64,000 nt of DNA from Marinifilum_A sediminis (GCA_947496465.1 CANMCX010000003.1:434001-498000); one strand, 5' to 3'. Shown: positions 8,600-18,566, numbered from the stretch's first letter. Notes: generated by a model not told the origin, from the letters alone. Numbers and translations are program-made.

Positions 8600-10933
8600 C
8601 TAGTTTTTATGACTCCATTTGTAAACCACTCCTACAATTAGTCTTTTGTTATCCTGATAACGTCTGTTACGAGCTGTAAATTGAAGATTTTCGATATCCG
8701 TCCATTGATTTTTGCTGTCAAGCAGGTTAATTCCTTTTATCGAGATTTTCAGTTTCTTATGTAAGAAATCCCGACTAAATGCCAGATCCAGATTGTACAA
8801 ATTACCTTTTACTCCGTTGGCGGTTAGAGTTTCTGAGATATAATTGTAGTTGACCATCATATTTAGGTTTTTAGGTAATTGAAATTGCCCTCCTACTTTA
8901 AAATTATAACTCCAAATCTTCTTTTTGCCTAAGCTTAGATTTTCTCCAATAAACTTTTGGTGATATATTGTACTGCTTCCATTTAACCTACACCATTTTG
9001 TTGGTTTGAAATTAAAAGTGTACTCATTACCAGTTACAAATTGTTTTGCCATATTGTTAAAGGATCGAAACAGAGTATCGCCATGTGTGTAGTATTGCTG
9101 CATCACCACGTCTTGAATCATGCGATGAAAGAGAGCAATTCCAAGCTGAAAATTTTCTTTTTGCACAGAATAATCAAGAGAGAAGGAGTGTTCTTTTTCT
9201 GGTTTTAAATCAGGATTACCAAATTGTATGTTTAAAGGGTTGGCATCATTTTTAAAAGAGTTTAATTGAGCCGATCGGGGCAATTTTTGACTTTTCTTAT
9301 AGGAAAAACTAAGATCGCTTTGCTGCCAGTTTTTACCGATATTAACCGTAGGTAAAACACTTGGGTAGAAATTGTACTGACTACTTGTTACTTCTTCTCT
9401 TGCGTTATTTGTAGATAATTCAATAAACCTGAATCTTGATCCTGCAATGAGAAACCAATTCTCTTTTTTGATCTCAACAATACCATAACTGGCAATATTA
9501 CGTCTACTGTACTGATAATCGAAAGTTTTGGCAGGATTGATTTCCCAGCGATTCTCATCGTGTTTGAATTTTTGTTGACAGGCTGTTTGTGTTTGTTCTT
9601 CATACTTCCAATCGGCTCCAGCTTCAAGTGTTGTTGAAGAAGAAATTGGTTTTTGATAGTCGATTTTAATTTGATAATTTCTAATCACCCAATCAATATC
9701 ATCTTTCTTAATGGCAGGTAGGTTTGAGTATGCATCACCATTGGGATAGAAATTCATATTTTCTAAATGACGATTGTCCCATTGATTTTGTCTTCTGTGA
9801 TTCAATCTGACTTTTAGTGTTTCATTCTCCCATTTTCCGATGTAATGGGCACGATATTGTTGAGTTATTTTTTCCTTTTCAATATTCTGGTTTTGCTCTG
9901 TGTATTTGGTCAATTCTTCTTCGAGATTCAAAATATCTTTATGAGTAAAAATAGATGGATCTGTTTGATGATTTTGCAATTGCACGTCAATTTTAAAGAG
10001 ATGTTTTATGGATAAGCGATGATTCAAACCTGCTCTAATTTGCTGTTTGTTGTTTTTCATGCTTTGTTTTTTGAGTTGATTCAAAAAAGGAGAACCTGAA
10101 AGCAGATTTTTCCTTTTTACATCTATTTCAGAATCGAATTGGTTGATATTAGAGTTAGCCTGTAGAAAACCACCCCAATTTTTGTGTTTTTTATTCGTTG
10201 AAAAATTCTCCTGATGATTCCCAAAATGGTCAACAGAAGCTTTCAAATTACTCGAGGAACTAGACAGTATTGGTGCTTTCAATTGAATGTTGATGACACT
10301 ACCATCGGCATCGTATTTGGCAGAAGGGTTTTGTATGACCTCTATCTTGGCAATTGCGGATGGCGATATTTGATCCAATTCCGATTGATCATCAATTTTT
10401 ACACCATCAATTAGTATGCTGGCTTCACGTCCACGAATGTTAATAGCATCATCCATATCAACGGCAACCGAAGGAATTGAACTAAGCAATTCAATGGCTG
10501 AATTGTTCCCTCCTTCGGGTAATTTATCAGGGTACAAAACCCAATTTCCATTCTCTTTACCAATGGATTTTTTTTCTGCCGTCACAAATATTTCCTGAAG
10601 ATCATGCGCCGATGAATTCAGTTTGATTTTACCCAGATTAATATGTTCTGTAAAGGTGTCTATTTGTTTTTCAAAGGATTCGTATCCCAGATATTGAACT
10701 ATTATTTTATAAGTCTTATTCGGCGTTATAGCGATGGAGAATACACCCAAACTATCGGTCAAAGCCCCACTCATGCATTCTTCTCCTTTTATATCACTAA
10801 TGGCAACTTGTGCAAAAGGTAAAGATTCTTCTATCTTTTCATCATAGACTTGTCCTGTAACAAGTATTTTTTGAGCCTTTAATGTTAGGCTTAAAATGAA
10901 AAGAAGAGAGGTAAGAACAAGTGGCAGTCGCAT
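8600..10933 (-). CDS. TonB-dependent receptor with carboxypeptidase-like N-terminal domain
   Basis: A 777-residue outer-membrane protein. The signal peptide (MRLPLVLTSLLFILSLTLKAQ) precedes a carboxypeptidase-regulatory-like beta-sandwich (about 24-110; VTGQVYDEKIEESLPFAQVAI). A plug follows (about 120-215; LLSSIPSVAVDMDDAINIRG and VEVIQNPSAKYD-type residues), and then a long barrel of the OMP_b-brl_3 class. It lacks the SusC length and signatures and has no SusD partner beside it. It is convergent with the PUL regulator and lies downstream of the DUF1961 gene on the same strand, separated by a terminator, so it is probably its own transcript. The ligand is unknown; a role in glycan, peptide or metal uptake cannot be told from the sequence. 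Confidence 0.88.
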   Translation of the reverse strand: MRLPLVLTSLLFILSLTLKAQKILVTGQVYDEKIEESLPFAQVAISDIKGEECMSGALTDSLGVFSIAITPNKTYKIIVQYLGYESFEKQIDTFTEHINLGKIKLNSSAHDLQEIFVTAEKKSIGKENGNWVLYPDKLPEGGNNSAIELLSSIPSVAVDMDDAINIRGREASILIDGVKIDDQSELDQISPSAIAKIEVIQNPSAKYDADGSVINIQLKAPILSSSSSNLKASVDHFGNHQENFSTNKKHKNWGGFLQANSNINQFDSEIDVKRKNLLSGSPFLNQLKKQSMKNNKQQIRAGLNHRLSIKHLFKIDVQLQNHQTDPSIFTHKDILNLEEELTKYTEQNQNIEKEKITQQYRAHYIGKWENETLKVRLNHRRQNQWDNRHLENMNFYPNGDAYSNLPAIKKDDIDWVIRNYQIKIDYQKPISSSTTLEAGADWKYEEQTQTACQQKFKHDENRWEINPAKTFDYQYSRRNIASYGIVEIKKENWFLIAGSRFRFIELSTNNAREEVTSSQYNFYPSVLPTVNIGKNWQQSDLSFSYKKSQKLPRSAQLNSFKNDANPLNIQFGNPDLKPEKEHSFSLDYSVQKENFQLGIALFHRMIQDVVMQQYYTHGDTLFRSFNNMAKQFVTGNEYTFNFKPTKWCRLNGSSTIYHQKFIGENLSLGKKKIWSYNFKVGGQFQLPKNLNMMVNYNYISETLTANGVKGNLYNLDLAFSRDFLHKKLKISIKGINLLDSKNQWTDIENLQFTARNRRYQDNKRLIVGVVYKWSHKN

Positions 10934-11091
10934 ATTTTTTTCAGTCTTAGGTGTGAGTTTTATTGAATCACGAAATAATTGAATTATGCTGAGTTTTGCT
11001 TATATAAAAGGCTTCTGGGAGTGCCAAAATTAAAATTTGGGATAGGTTCGGGTAATAAAATGAAAATAGATTCAACGATCCTGATAGAAAC

Positions 11092-11125
11092 AAAAATTCC
11101 CTTTACATTTCTGGAAAGGGAATTT
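11092..11125 (-). terminator. Terminator of the minus-strand PUL operon
   Basis: A perfect 11-bp stem (11094-11104 with 11115-11125) with a 10-nt loop. On the minus strand it continues into a T-rich run. It lies just past the stop of the DUF1961 gene and separates it from the TonB receptor gene. Confidence 0.8.
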
Positions 11126-11144
11126 AAAATTGATTTCGGATCAA

Positions 11145-12002
11145 TTATTTTAACTCGTAAATTTTATAGTTATCGTAGAAACCTCTTGCAGGAACCATTA
11201 ATCGAATGGCAGTTTGTCCGGCACCAAAGGCTTTGTCTTTTTCTTTTTCATCATCGGTATACACAAAGACCAATTTTCCATCAATTCTGAACTCAACCTG
11301 GTCTTGCCACTTGATTACTTTCATGTGATGTTTTCCGGTTAAATCATCTAATGTAAGATCACTTCCTTTTGTGACCAATCTTCTTCCCGGGCATTTGCGC
11401 ATATTGGCAGTTCCTCGTTTTGGAGCAAGAAAAGAAATTCGATAGTTGTGTAGATCCCCTTTGGTGTATTGTCCTGCCAAACCGCAGCGAGGTTTTAGTT
11501 TAGAATCGAATACATTTTCACCATTTTTACCAGTGGCAGAAAACATGATCATGTGCAATGGATAGGGAATTGGACTCTGAAAGTCAAATTCAATTACATA
11601 GTTTTCTGGAGAAATGGTTTTGTTCCAATAGACCAAATGTCCGCCTCTGAAATTTTTTCCCGATTTGTAAATAGGATATATTTCAGGTTCAACTTTCTTA
11701 GCTAAACCATCCACATAATACTGGTACCATTTGGGAGAATTCTCTTCGAATACCAGTTCACCTTTTTTCATTCTTCGGTTTACTTTTTTGTGGTATCGCG
11801 AATACAATTCCAATCTCCCTTTGTTGATTTTTGCAATTCCGGGACCTTCCATTACCCAATCGTTTAAGGATGATTTATTGTTGAAATTACACTCATATAC
11901 CAGTGTTTTACTTTTACCTATCTCTAATGATTCCTGGGCAAAAATTAACTGTGAATAAGAGATACAAGCAACTATTAATAAATATTTCAGTTTGATCTTC
12001 AT
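11145..12002 (-). CDS. DUF1961 (YesU-like) secreted protein
   Basis: About 285 residues from the ATG at 12002, which begins a clean signal peptide (MKIKLKYLLIVACISYSQLIFAQ); the frame stays open 26 codons further upstream but that part looks non-coding. The body looks like a concanavalin-type beta-sandwich of the DUF1961 family, which includes Bacillus YesU from a pectin locus. Features include LVYECNFNNKSSLNDWVMEGPG, a GHLVYWNK motif, LHMIMFSATGKNGENVF, and KVIKWQDQVEFRIDGKLVF near the C-terminus. It is the last gene of the minus operon, behind a PL8 lyase and a sulfatase, so a periplasmic role in handling chondroitin or dermatan fragments is likely. Whether it binds or cleaves is not known to me. 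Confidence 0.8.
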   Translation of the reverse strand: MKIKLKYLLIVACISYSQLIFAQESLEIGKSKTLVYECNFNNKSSLNDWVMEGPGIAKINKGRLELYSRYHKKVNRRMKKGELVFEENSPKWYQYYVDGLAKKVEPEIYPIYKSGKNFRGGHLVYWNKTISPENYVIEFDFQSPIPYPLHMIMFSATGKNGENVFDSKLKPRCGLAGQYTKGDLHNYRISFLAPKRGTANMRKCPGRRLVTKGSDLTLDDLTGKHHMKVIKWQDQVEFRIDGKLVFVYTDDEKEKDKAFGAGQTAIRLMVPARGFYDNYKIYELK

Positions 12003-12015
12003 AATTTTTAAAATT

Positions 12016-12094
12016 GAAAAGGAGAGTATTGAGTATTCAAAATGAAGCGATAATTCAATAAAAAAAATAGAATTGCTCAATACTACTCCTTTTC
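12016..12094 (-). other. Intercistronic imperfect stem-loop, sulfatase to DUF1961
   Basis: Arms 12016-12038 and 12070-12094 pair over about 20 bp with a one-base bulge and small mismatches. The structure ends 14 bp before the DUF1961 ATG (12002) on the minus strand. It might influence translation of that gene or mark an RNA processing point (inference). Confidence 0.6.
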
Positions 12095-12118
12095 CCTATC
12101 ACGATATGCTAAAAGTTA

Positions 12119-13621
12119 TTACAATAGTGAGATAAATGGATCATTTGTTCTGATAAGAATTTCACGTAATTTTTCGGTTAAATCCTGTTCCAATTCTGTA
12201 TTTTCACCATAAATGTTTTTCATCTGATATGGATCATTTACATCATCGTATAAGAATTGATGTTTTTCACCTTTATTATCATAGGCAATCACATAGGTAT
12301 GAGTATGGGTTTTTACACCCCTTCTTTTTTCAGTTTCATCCTCAGGTTTTGCAAAGAAATACAATGCAGCTTCAGGTCTTTCCACTGGCTCATTTTTAAA
12401 TATTCCTGAGTAATCTTTACCTTCTACTTCAGCAGGAATATCCTTTTTCATTCCCATTAAACTTAGCAATGTTGGCATAATGTCGGGAACACTCAAAAGA
12501 AGATCATCAGTTCCAGGCTTTATCTTTTTAGGCCAACGAATAATAAACGGAATATCATAAGCTTCACTAAACCAGATGTTCTTGTGCATCATGCCATGAC
12601 TACCTAGCATCTCGCCATGATCGGAAGTGAAAATGACAATAGTATTATCATCCAATCCTTGTTCTTTTAGAGTTTGTAAAACTTTCCCAATTTGTTCGTC
12701 AACACCTTCACACATGGCAAAATAATCGGTCGATTGATCAATTCGATCATCAACCCACATATCACCAAATCCGTGATCACCCATTTCAGTATTATTGCTA
12801 AACTGAACGTTAGGTCTATTCAATACATCTTTTTCAGTTTTACCTTCGAAGTTTTTTTTGTATTTCTCGGGTACCAGGTTGAATGGATGGTGAGGAGGAT
12901 TTATTCCCCAGAATAAAGCGAATGGTTTTTCATCATCTCTAAACTTATCACCAGCATTTTGCAAGTATTTTTGAACAACTTCGGCTTCATGCTCCGGAGA
13001 CCATTGTTCAAAGTACTTCGCTTCTTCTTCCTTAGCTTCGTTAATCCAATAATGCGGAGTTAGATGGTTGTCATCAGCTCCGTAGGAATACCAAAAATCG
13101 AACCCGTGACGATATCTGCCAGGTTTGCAATACGAATCCCAAACATTAGCTTTCCCATCTTCAGGAGGTTCTGGTCCGTCTAAATGCCATTTACCAACGT
13201 ATCCTGCATTGTAATTGTTTTGTGATAGCACATCCGAGAAGCAAACATCATCAGGCTTTAAAAAATTCCCATGTTTTGTACGACCTGAGTGACAATTTGA
13301 AAGAACACCGTTTGATAAAGGATATTTACCAGTTAAAAGCATCCCTCGGTAGGGGCTACAAAGTGGATGATTACTTACAGCATTTGAAAATACAACCCCT
13401 TGTTTTGACAGCGCATCGATATTAGGTGTGCTAACTGGATCTTGATTCATAAATCCCATAGCCTGTTTTCTGTATTGATCAGGAAAGATGAAAAGTAAAT
13501 TTGGTTTTTTTCCATTCTTCATGCAAGAGGTAAGGAAGCCTTGCGGAATCAAGGTCAAACCAGCTGTAACAGCAGCTGAACTTTTTAAGAAATTTCTTCG
13601 GGATATATTTTTTTTAATCAT
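12119..13621 (-). CDS. Tat-exported sulfatase (S1 type), CSPYR motif
   Basis: 500 residues. The N-terminus carries a twin-arginine signal (SRRNFLKSSAAVTAGLTLIPQGF), unlike the lipoprotein signals of the other sulfatases here. The sulfatase signature Cys88-Ser-Pro-Tyr-Arg92 followed by GMLLTGKYP provides the Cys matured to formylglycine. The N-terminal metal site reads FPDQ instead of the usual DD; a second metal cluster is VIFTSDHGEMLGSHG, and FPxGKWHLDGPEPP-type sequence (GYVGKWHLDG) supplies the Lys-His pair. It should remove sulfate esters from GAG oligosaccharides in the periplasm. It sits between a PL8 lyase and the DUF1961 gene in one operon. Which sulfate position it attacks (4-O or 6-O of GalNAc, or 2-O of the uronate) cannot be read from the sequence. 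Confidence 0.92.
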   Translation of the reverse strand: MIKKNISRRNFLKSSAAVTAGLTLIPQGFLTSCMKNGKKPNLLFIFPDQYRKQAMGFMNQDPVSTPNIDALSKQGVVFSNAVSNHPLCSPYRGMLLTGKYPLSNGVLSNCHSGRTKHGNFLKPDDVCFSDVLSQNNYNAGYVGKWHLDGPEPPEDGKANVWDSYCKPGRYRHGFDFWYSYGADDNHLTPHYWINEAKEEEAKYFEQWSPEHEAEVVQKYLQNAGDKFRDDEKPFALFWGINPPHHPFNLVPEKYKKNFEGKTEKDVLNRPNVQFSNNTEMGDHGFGDMWVDDRIDQSTDYFAMCEGVDEQIGKVLQTLKEQGLDDNTIVIFTSDHGEMLGSHGMMHKNIWFSEAYDIPFIIRWPKKIKPGTDDLLLSVPDIMPTLLSLMGMKKDIPAEVEGKDYSGIFKNEPVERPEAALYFFAKPEDETEKRRGVKTHTHTYVIAYDNKGEKHQFLYDDVNDPYQMKNIYGENTELEQDLTEKLREILIRTNDPFISLL

Positions 13622-13652
13622 TTGAAGTCACTTTTTATTCCGAATTAATCGG

Positions 13653-13706
13653 ATTATTGTGTGTTGACTAGGATCTCATTATAAGATACAGTCGACACAC
13701 AATAAT
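13653..13706 (-). other. Intercistronic 17-bp stem-loop, PL8 to sulfatase
   Basis: Arms 13653-13669 and 13690-13706 pair along 17 bp with a single T-G wobble and a 20-nt loop. The structure fills the gap between the PL8 stop (13712) and the sulfatase start (13621). There is no U-tract, so it is more likely an mRNA stability or processing element than a terminator. Confidence 0.7.
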
Positions 13707-13711
13707 AGTTA

Positions 13712-16700
13712 TTAATTATTTGCTATTAATTCAACTTCTCTTGTTAGCCCATGTTGGCAAGAAAATTCGAGAATGGTTACATTCGCATTGCTGCTTATTA
13801 TCTTGCAATATTCATTTGATTTTAATGACCATTTGCCTTTAATGCTAAGCTGTATTTTTGAAACCTTACTTTCATTTCGTACCCAATCTCTCGAGTAAAC
13901 ACTTCTTTCTTTTCGCTTACCATTTTCCATAACAACATCAGCTTCTCCTTCATATAGATGAAGATCCGGATCGCAAAGACTCATTATTTTAGTGTTGTCT
14001 TTGTCTTTTATCATGACTAAGGCAGGTGCGTTTACCGAGATCAAGTCTGATTGATTTACATTGGAATTTGATTCGAATAAGGCAAAAGCAGTTATTTCAG
14101 TTGCATGATCTCTAACAATATGAGCTTGTTTATTTTTTTGAAGAACAGTATATGCCATTTTCTTCTTTTTGCTCATTTGTTTGGCAAATTGTACGAGTTC
14201 GTTGTGTGTGCTTTGCACAAGAATCGCATACTCATAGTCAGCATTTTTAGGTGCTTTCCCATGTTTAATTACAGCCGTTGTAAAGTTTCCTTTATTTGGG
14301 GTTTCTTTTTTCTGATCTTTTGAGTGTTGCAATTGTTTACCCACTTCAACAGTATACTTAGCGGGAATATAAAAGCTGTTGCCAACATTGTCGGTTAATA
14401 AACTGGCTCTTTTAGTTTGACTTACTTGCTTGAAAGGAAACTGATTGATTTCATTTTTGTTAAATGTGATGCTTTCTGATTCCTCATTCAAATAGTTTTG
14501 AAAAAGAGTGGTCTCGGTTTCATATTCAGTATTTGTATTTTCAATATCACTCCCCAAACAAATGATTCTGTTATCGAAAAAGAATACAGATTTCGTAGCA
14601 TGATGTGAACCATTATACTTGTCATGTTCGTGCAATTTCATAGCCCATGCACCATTTTTTCCTTCAAGAGAGATAGCAGCAGCAAAAATCTCATCGGAGA
14701 TCAACATTTCCTCATAACCAGTAAGTTGATCAATATTAAGAATATTTGCGCGAAGTTTTTCGATTGGAAGATGAATAGCGGTGGTTCCCGCAAAACGTCC
14801 CCAATCCCATCCATTTACATTAAAGCCTGAGGTAAATACGCTTGGGTTCTTATCTCCTGAGATGATTTGAACTTGACCATGTTTCATGTAACGACCGTAA
14901 TAATTAGCTCCAATATAGTGCTCAGCAGCCCATAAATAGCGGTTGTGCCCTTGTGCCGTTGCCGACCAATTATCTCTACGATGAATGCCTAATGCAGCAT
15001 AATTCATGGTCCAGTTTCCATTGGGATCTGATTCTGCTTTATAGCCTAACTTTTGTAATCTCTTAACTGTTTTATTTTCTTTTTTATCAAGCATTAGCCT
15101 TAAATAAGCAGCGGCCATTTCTTCATCAATCTTATTTTTTCTATCAGGAGTTCCTGATAAAGCCATAAACTTATAATGATCTGCAGAAAGCTTTCCTTTT
15201 CCATTAGGATGACGACCAGACATAGAGGTAGGCCAGGTTTTTTTATTACAGAATAGGCGCGTTTTTAGTAAAGATTCCTTTAAGATTCTGTGACCTTCTT
15301 CAGAAACATGAAAAGGAGTTCTACTAAAGAAATAGACCATTTTTGTTGCGCCATCGTAACCTCCGTTGGCATAAGCAGGGTAGTTATTGGCATGGTGAAA
15401 AACCGAACCATCTACTTTAAAAGAGTCTTTCACTCCGGGAGCGTAAGCCAAACCATTATCAATCCATTTAATGTAGGCATTTAAAAAACGAACTTTTTCA
15501 GGTGAATCTTCCAACATTAAAATGCTTGCCAAGCGCCCCATAACAGAAGTATTGAAAGCATCGATACTCATGCCTTTTTCGTGAATAGGAGCAAAGACTT
15601 CTTTGGCGCCAGAATACCATTCCATTGCTCTTTGAACCTGTTCGGCACGCTGAGTACGAATTAACGATTCGCGCATTAAAAAGTAAGCAGCATAGTAGGT
15701 TCTCATGCTATAACCCAAATGATGTAGTGTTCCGTTTGCACTTCCTTCAGCCCATCCCTGGTCAATTAAATGATCGGACATATTGAAGAAGAGTTCTTCC
15801 AATTCTTTTTTATATTCTGCATTGTCGGTTTGATTATAAGCTGAAGCCAACTCGAACATTAGTTTTGTATAAGCTTTAAAACCTTTTCCGTTTTTGTTGT
15901 GATAGTTTTTAAATTTTGAAGTGTATGGTTTATAAATTTCTGAAAAACGACAGAACCACATCACCTTACCGGATATTTGCTCATTGTTTCGAGTAATACC
16001 ATATTGACTATAAGCCTTTCTCAGTTTGCTAAGTAGTTTTGAGTTGACTTTTAGTTTTTTGATTACATCCTTGCTGTATCTTTTGTTAATGGTTTGAATG
16101 CCTTTGATCTGTTTTTGTGTTATGGGTTGAAGTTTCTCAGAAGGCTTGTTTAAACTAGACTTGTAAAGAATTAACCAATGATTTTTAGTTTGGGCATTCA
16201 CAAAAGGAATCTGATAATCAGGTGTATTCCATCTGCTATCAGCATTTGTACAAAGCATGATATGATCGAAAAATAATGTTCCTGAATTATTCTCAGGAGC
16301 AATGATCTTCATATTGTTCATACTTGTTACTGGTTTTCCCTTCATATCACGTTCAAAGGCAACCCATGCTGCACGCCAACCTTTAAAATTAATTCCAAAT
16401 TCGAATTCGCAATTGACTTGTTTATCTGTTAAGAATTGAAATTTGATTTTCTCATCTTTAGGGGTTTCATTGTAAATCCAAACACAAAAAGTTGGAATCG
16501 ATTTGTCAATAGCATTTGGATCGAACGGTTTGAAATTGATGTTCTGACTTAATTTCAATTCAGAATTTGGTGAATATGTCCACTGCAAACTTTGTTTGCC
16601 ATGTTTGTAGTGTGCTGTGCTTGTCGCAATGCTAGATGGGGATGGAGTAGACCAATTTTGATTTTTTGATTCTTCAAAAGAGATAATGGCAGGATGGAAA

Positions 16701-16777
16701 AAATCCTGTGCTGATACTTTATTGAAGAATGATATCAGAAAAATCAGTATTAATTTATAATGTAGTGATATTTTCAT
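13712..16777 (-). CDS. PL8 chondroitin sulfate ABC lyase-like enzyme (first copy)
   Basis: 1021 residues from ATG 16777, which starts a good signal peptide (MKISLHYKLILIFLISFFNKVSAQ); an upstream TTG at 16801 is less likely. The length equals that of Proteus chondroitinase ABC I. The N-terminal jelly-roll Lyase_N domain (about 25-190; HYKHGKQSLQWTYSPNSELKL) precedes the alpha-toroid and the beta-sandwich lyase domain. The catalytic tetrad aligns with His501, Tyr508, Arg560 and Glu653 of the Proteus enzyme: His462 and Tyr469 (FHHANNYPAY), Arg522 (SGRHP) and Glu619 (LWAAEHYIGANYYGRY). It eliminates at the GalNAc-uronate bond to give 4,5-unsaturated oligosaccharides. It is more diverged from Proteus than the second PL8 (23402-26314). 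It is the second gene of the GH88-PL8-sulfatase-DUF1961 operon. Confidence 0.92.
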   Translation of the reverse strand: MKISLHYKLILIFLISFFNKVSAQDFFHPAIISFEESKNQNWSTPSPSSIATSTAHYKHGKQSLQWTYSPNSELKLSQNINFKPFDPNAIDKSIPTFCVWIYNETPKDEKIKFQFLTDKQVNCEFEFGINFKGWRAAWVAFERDMKGKPVTSMNNMKIIAPENNSGTLFFDHIMLCTNADSRWNTPDYQIPFVNAQTKNHWLILYKSSLNKPSEKLQPITQKQIKGIQTINKRYSKDVIKKLKVNSKLLSKLRKAYSQYGITRNNEQISGKVMWFCRFSEIYKPYTSKFKNYHNKNGKGFKAYTKLMFELASAYNQTDNAEYKKELEELFFNMSDHLIDQGWAEGSANGTLHHLGYSMRTYYAAYFLMRESLIRTQRAEQVQRAMEWYSGAKEVFAPIHEKGMSIDAFNTSVMGRLASILMLEDSPEKVRFLNAYIKWIDNGLAYAPGVKDSFKVDGSVFHHANNYPAYANGGYDGATKMVYFFSRTPFHVSEEGHRILKESLLKTRLFCNKKTWPTSMSGRHPNGKGKLSADHYKFMALSGTPDRKNKIDEEMAAAYLRLMLDKKENKTVKRLQKLGYKAESDPNGNWTMNYAALGIHRRDNWSATAQGHNRYLWAAEHYIGANYYGRYMKHGQVQIISGDKNPSVFTSGFNVNGWDWGRFAGTTAIHLPIEKLRANILNIDQLTGYEEMLISDEIFAAAISLEGKNGAWAMKLHEHDKYNGSHHATKSVFFFDNRIICLGSDIENTNTEYETETTLFQNYLNEESESITFNKNEINQFPFKQVSQTKRASLLTDNVGNSFYIPAKYTVEVGKQLQHSKDQKKETPNKGNFTTAVIKHGKAPKNADYEYAILVQSTHNELVQFAKQMSKKKKMAYTVLQKNKQAHIVRDHATEITAFALFESNSNVNQSDLISVNAPALVMIKDKDNTKIMSLCDPDLHLYEGEADVVMENGKRKERSVYSRDWVRNESKVSKIQLSIKGKWSLKSNEYCKIISSNANVTILEFSCQHGLTREVELIANN

Positions 16778-16888
16778 TTTGATCGTTTTAATCGGTTGCA
16801 ATAAAATAAATCTTATTGATTTTTTGGGTTTTCATCTGCATACAAAGGTGCCAGATTATGAATTTGGGAGTTCAAATGGGTTATAGTG

Positions 16889-16926
16889 CTGACAGGTTTA
16901 TAGTATTACATCAATAAACCTGTCAG
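16889..16926 (-). other. Intercistronic 12-bp perfect stem-loop, GH88 to PL8
   Basis: Arms 16889-16900 and 16915-16926 are perfectly complementary with a 14-nt loop, starting 10 bp past the GH88 stop. No U-tract follows on the minus strand, so read-through into PL8 is expected; the role may be 3'-end protection of the GH88 message (inference). Confidence 0.7.
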
Positions 16927-16935
16927 TTTATGTCA

Positions 16936-18147
16936 TTATTTTTCTAACTCTTTTTTTCTGGTAAGTGCTTCCAAAAAGTAATAATCTGCATAGTTTAACG
17001 GTACATCAATTTCTGCACCATGAGGAATACTTCCTACACTATGCATTAAAAGAAAATTATTGTTTTCACCCAATTTTGCACGATAGGCTGATGAGGATAA
17101 ACTTTCTACAATTTGGTCTGCATATTTTTTGTATTCAGAACTTTTTGTGATGTTGTAGGTACTCATTTCGTATAGAGCCGAGGCAATAACTGCGGCTGCG
17201 GAAGCATCTCTGTATGTTTTTGGAATATCCTTACAGTCATAATCCCAGTAAGGAACTAAATCTTCAGGCATTCTTGGATGATTGAATAAGTATTTAGCGA
17301 TCTCTTCAGCTTGCTTTAAGTATTTAGGGTCTTTGGTTTCTCTGTAACACACCGTGTAGCCATAGATAGCCCATCCTTGTCCTCTGGACCAGGCAGAATG
17401 ATCAGCATAACCTTGAGCGGTTACTTTGTTTCGAACATTCCCATTGATCGTGTCGTAATCAATTACATGATAACTACTGTGATCTGGGCGAAAATGATGT
17501 TCTAATGTTGTTTCGGCATGCTTAATTGCGATATCTCTAAAACTACTGTCTCCACTTAGTTTTGAAGCTTCAAAAAGCAATTCCAAATTCATCATATTAT
17601 CTATGATAACTGGGCATTGCCATCCTCTTTCAGCTTGCCAACCTCGGTGAACATTCCACGATTGAATGGCTCCAATATTTGGTCGAAATCTTGTGCTTAG
17701 TGATTTTGCAGCTTGAATAATTACTTTTTTGTAAGCAGGATTTTTTGTCAATCTGTATCCGTTACCATAGCTACAGTACACCATGAAACCAACATCGTGA
17801 TGCCAGGTTAAATATTGAACTGTATCTAAGGTTTCTGTAATTTTTTCAGCTTCTGTTTTCCATTTTTGTTCACCAGTTAGCTCATACAAATACCATAAAG
17901 ATCCAGGGAAAAAACCACTGGTCCAAAGCTCTGGCGTATTGTATCTGGTTGTTCCATCTTCGTTAATTGTTCTTGGGTTAAGGGTTTCTCCTTTTGCATT
18001 CATACTCTCGATTTCACGCCCAATTTGTTTCGTTGCGAAATCTACATTCTCATCTACAATTCCCTTTAAAGAAGTTTTTTGATTCCCACAAGACAGCATA
18101 CTGATCACACAGGCTATAAGAATCGTAAATCTAAAGATTCGGTTCAT
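16936..18147 (-). CDS. GH88 unsaturated glucuronyl hydrolase, lipoprotein (second copy)
   Basis: 403 residues with a lipoprotein signal (MNRIFRFTILIACVISMLSC, Cys20). The family aspartates are Asp118 in HHDVGFMVYCSYG and Asp183 in IIDNMMNLELLF; ARGQGWAIYGYTVCYRE-type and DASAAAVIASALYEM segments are also present. It removes the unsaturated uronic acid from lyase products. It is the first gene of the minus operon and reads out of the divergent control region at 18148-18750. It resembles the susCD-linked GH88 (3947-5215) over its whole length but is clearly not a recent copy, so the two probably split the work by sulfation pattern or linkage (inference). Confidence 0.93.
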   Translation of the reverse strand: MNRIFRFTILIACVISMLSCGNQKTSLKGIVDENVDFATKQIGREIESMNAKGETLNPRTINEDGTTRYNTPELWTSGFFPGSLWYLYELTGEQKWKTEAEKITETLDTVQYLTWHHDVGFMVYCSYGNGYRLTKNPAYKKVIIQAAKSLSTRFRPNIGAIQSWNVHRGWQAERGWQCPVIIDNMMNLELLFEASKLSGDSSFRDIAIKHAETTLEHHFRPDHSSYHVIDYDTINGNVRNKVTAQGYADHSAWSRGQGWAIYGYTVCYRETKDPKYLKQAEEIAKYLFNHPRMPEDLVPYWDYDCKDIPKTYRDASAAAVIASALYEMSTYNITKSSEYKKYADQIVESLSSSAYRAKLGENNNFLLMHSVGSIPHGAEIDVPLNYADYYFLEALTRKKELEK

Positions 18148-18409
18148 TTTACTTTTGTTTATTTAGTTTTTATTCACGTTTCACCTCACACTTAGCCGAC
18201 TTCATGCAATTTTCTATTGAATGTTCTAGCTTTTTGTCACACTCTAAATTATTGAAACAATTAAAACGGATTCAGATGTCCGTAAAACTTGGGAGTTTTC
18301 GGAGGTTTAATTTTGTTAAATTACAGTAAGTCAGGCAGAAGTGGATTTTATTTATTGGTTCCAATTTTATTTTTAATTGGTAACAGTAGCAGTATTGCTT
18401 GTGTGAATC

Positions 18410-18422
18410 TGTTCGTACAATT
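18410..18422 (-). promoter_or_regulatory. Candidate operator half, minus orientation
   Basis: On the minus strand this reads AATTGTACGAACA, identical to 18551-18563 on the plus strand. It lies about 260 bp upstream of the minus-strand GH88 start. Binding by the AraC-type PUL regulator is only a hypothesis. Confidence 0.4.
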
Positions 18423-18550
18423 GTGGTGTTTGTTGTGGCTGTGCAATATATTTTCAGGATTCGGTAATGAAAAGCATTCTTACATTATCGAAGAAAACTG
18501 ACTGAATCTACTTCCTTTTGACAAATGCAATAGCTATAGAGTAGGTCTAA

Positions 18551-18566
18551 AATTGTACGAACAATT
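18551..18566 (+). promoter_or_regulatory. Candidate operator, dyad AATTGT-ACGA-ACAATT
   Basis: A perfect 6-bp dyad with a 4-nt centre lies about 185 bp upstream of the plus-strand operon. Its first 13 bases recur in inverted orientation at 18410-18422, so each outward operon has one copy facing it. Confidence 0.45.

Noticed and set aside
10979..11290. 103-codon plus-strand frame
   Set aside because: It overlaps the DUF1961 gene and its terminator and has no protein-like composition.
18289..18501. 70-codon hydrophobic frame in the PUL control region
   Set aside because: No convincing start or neighbour; lies across the candidate operator, so more likely regulatory DNA.
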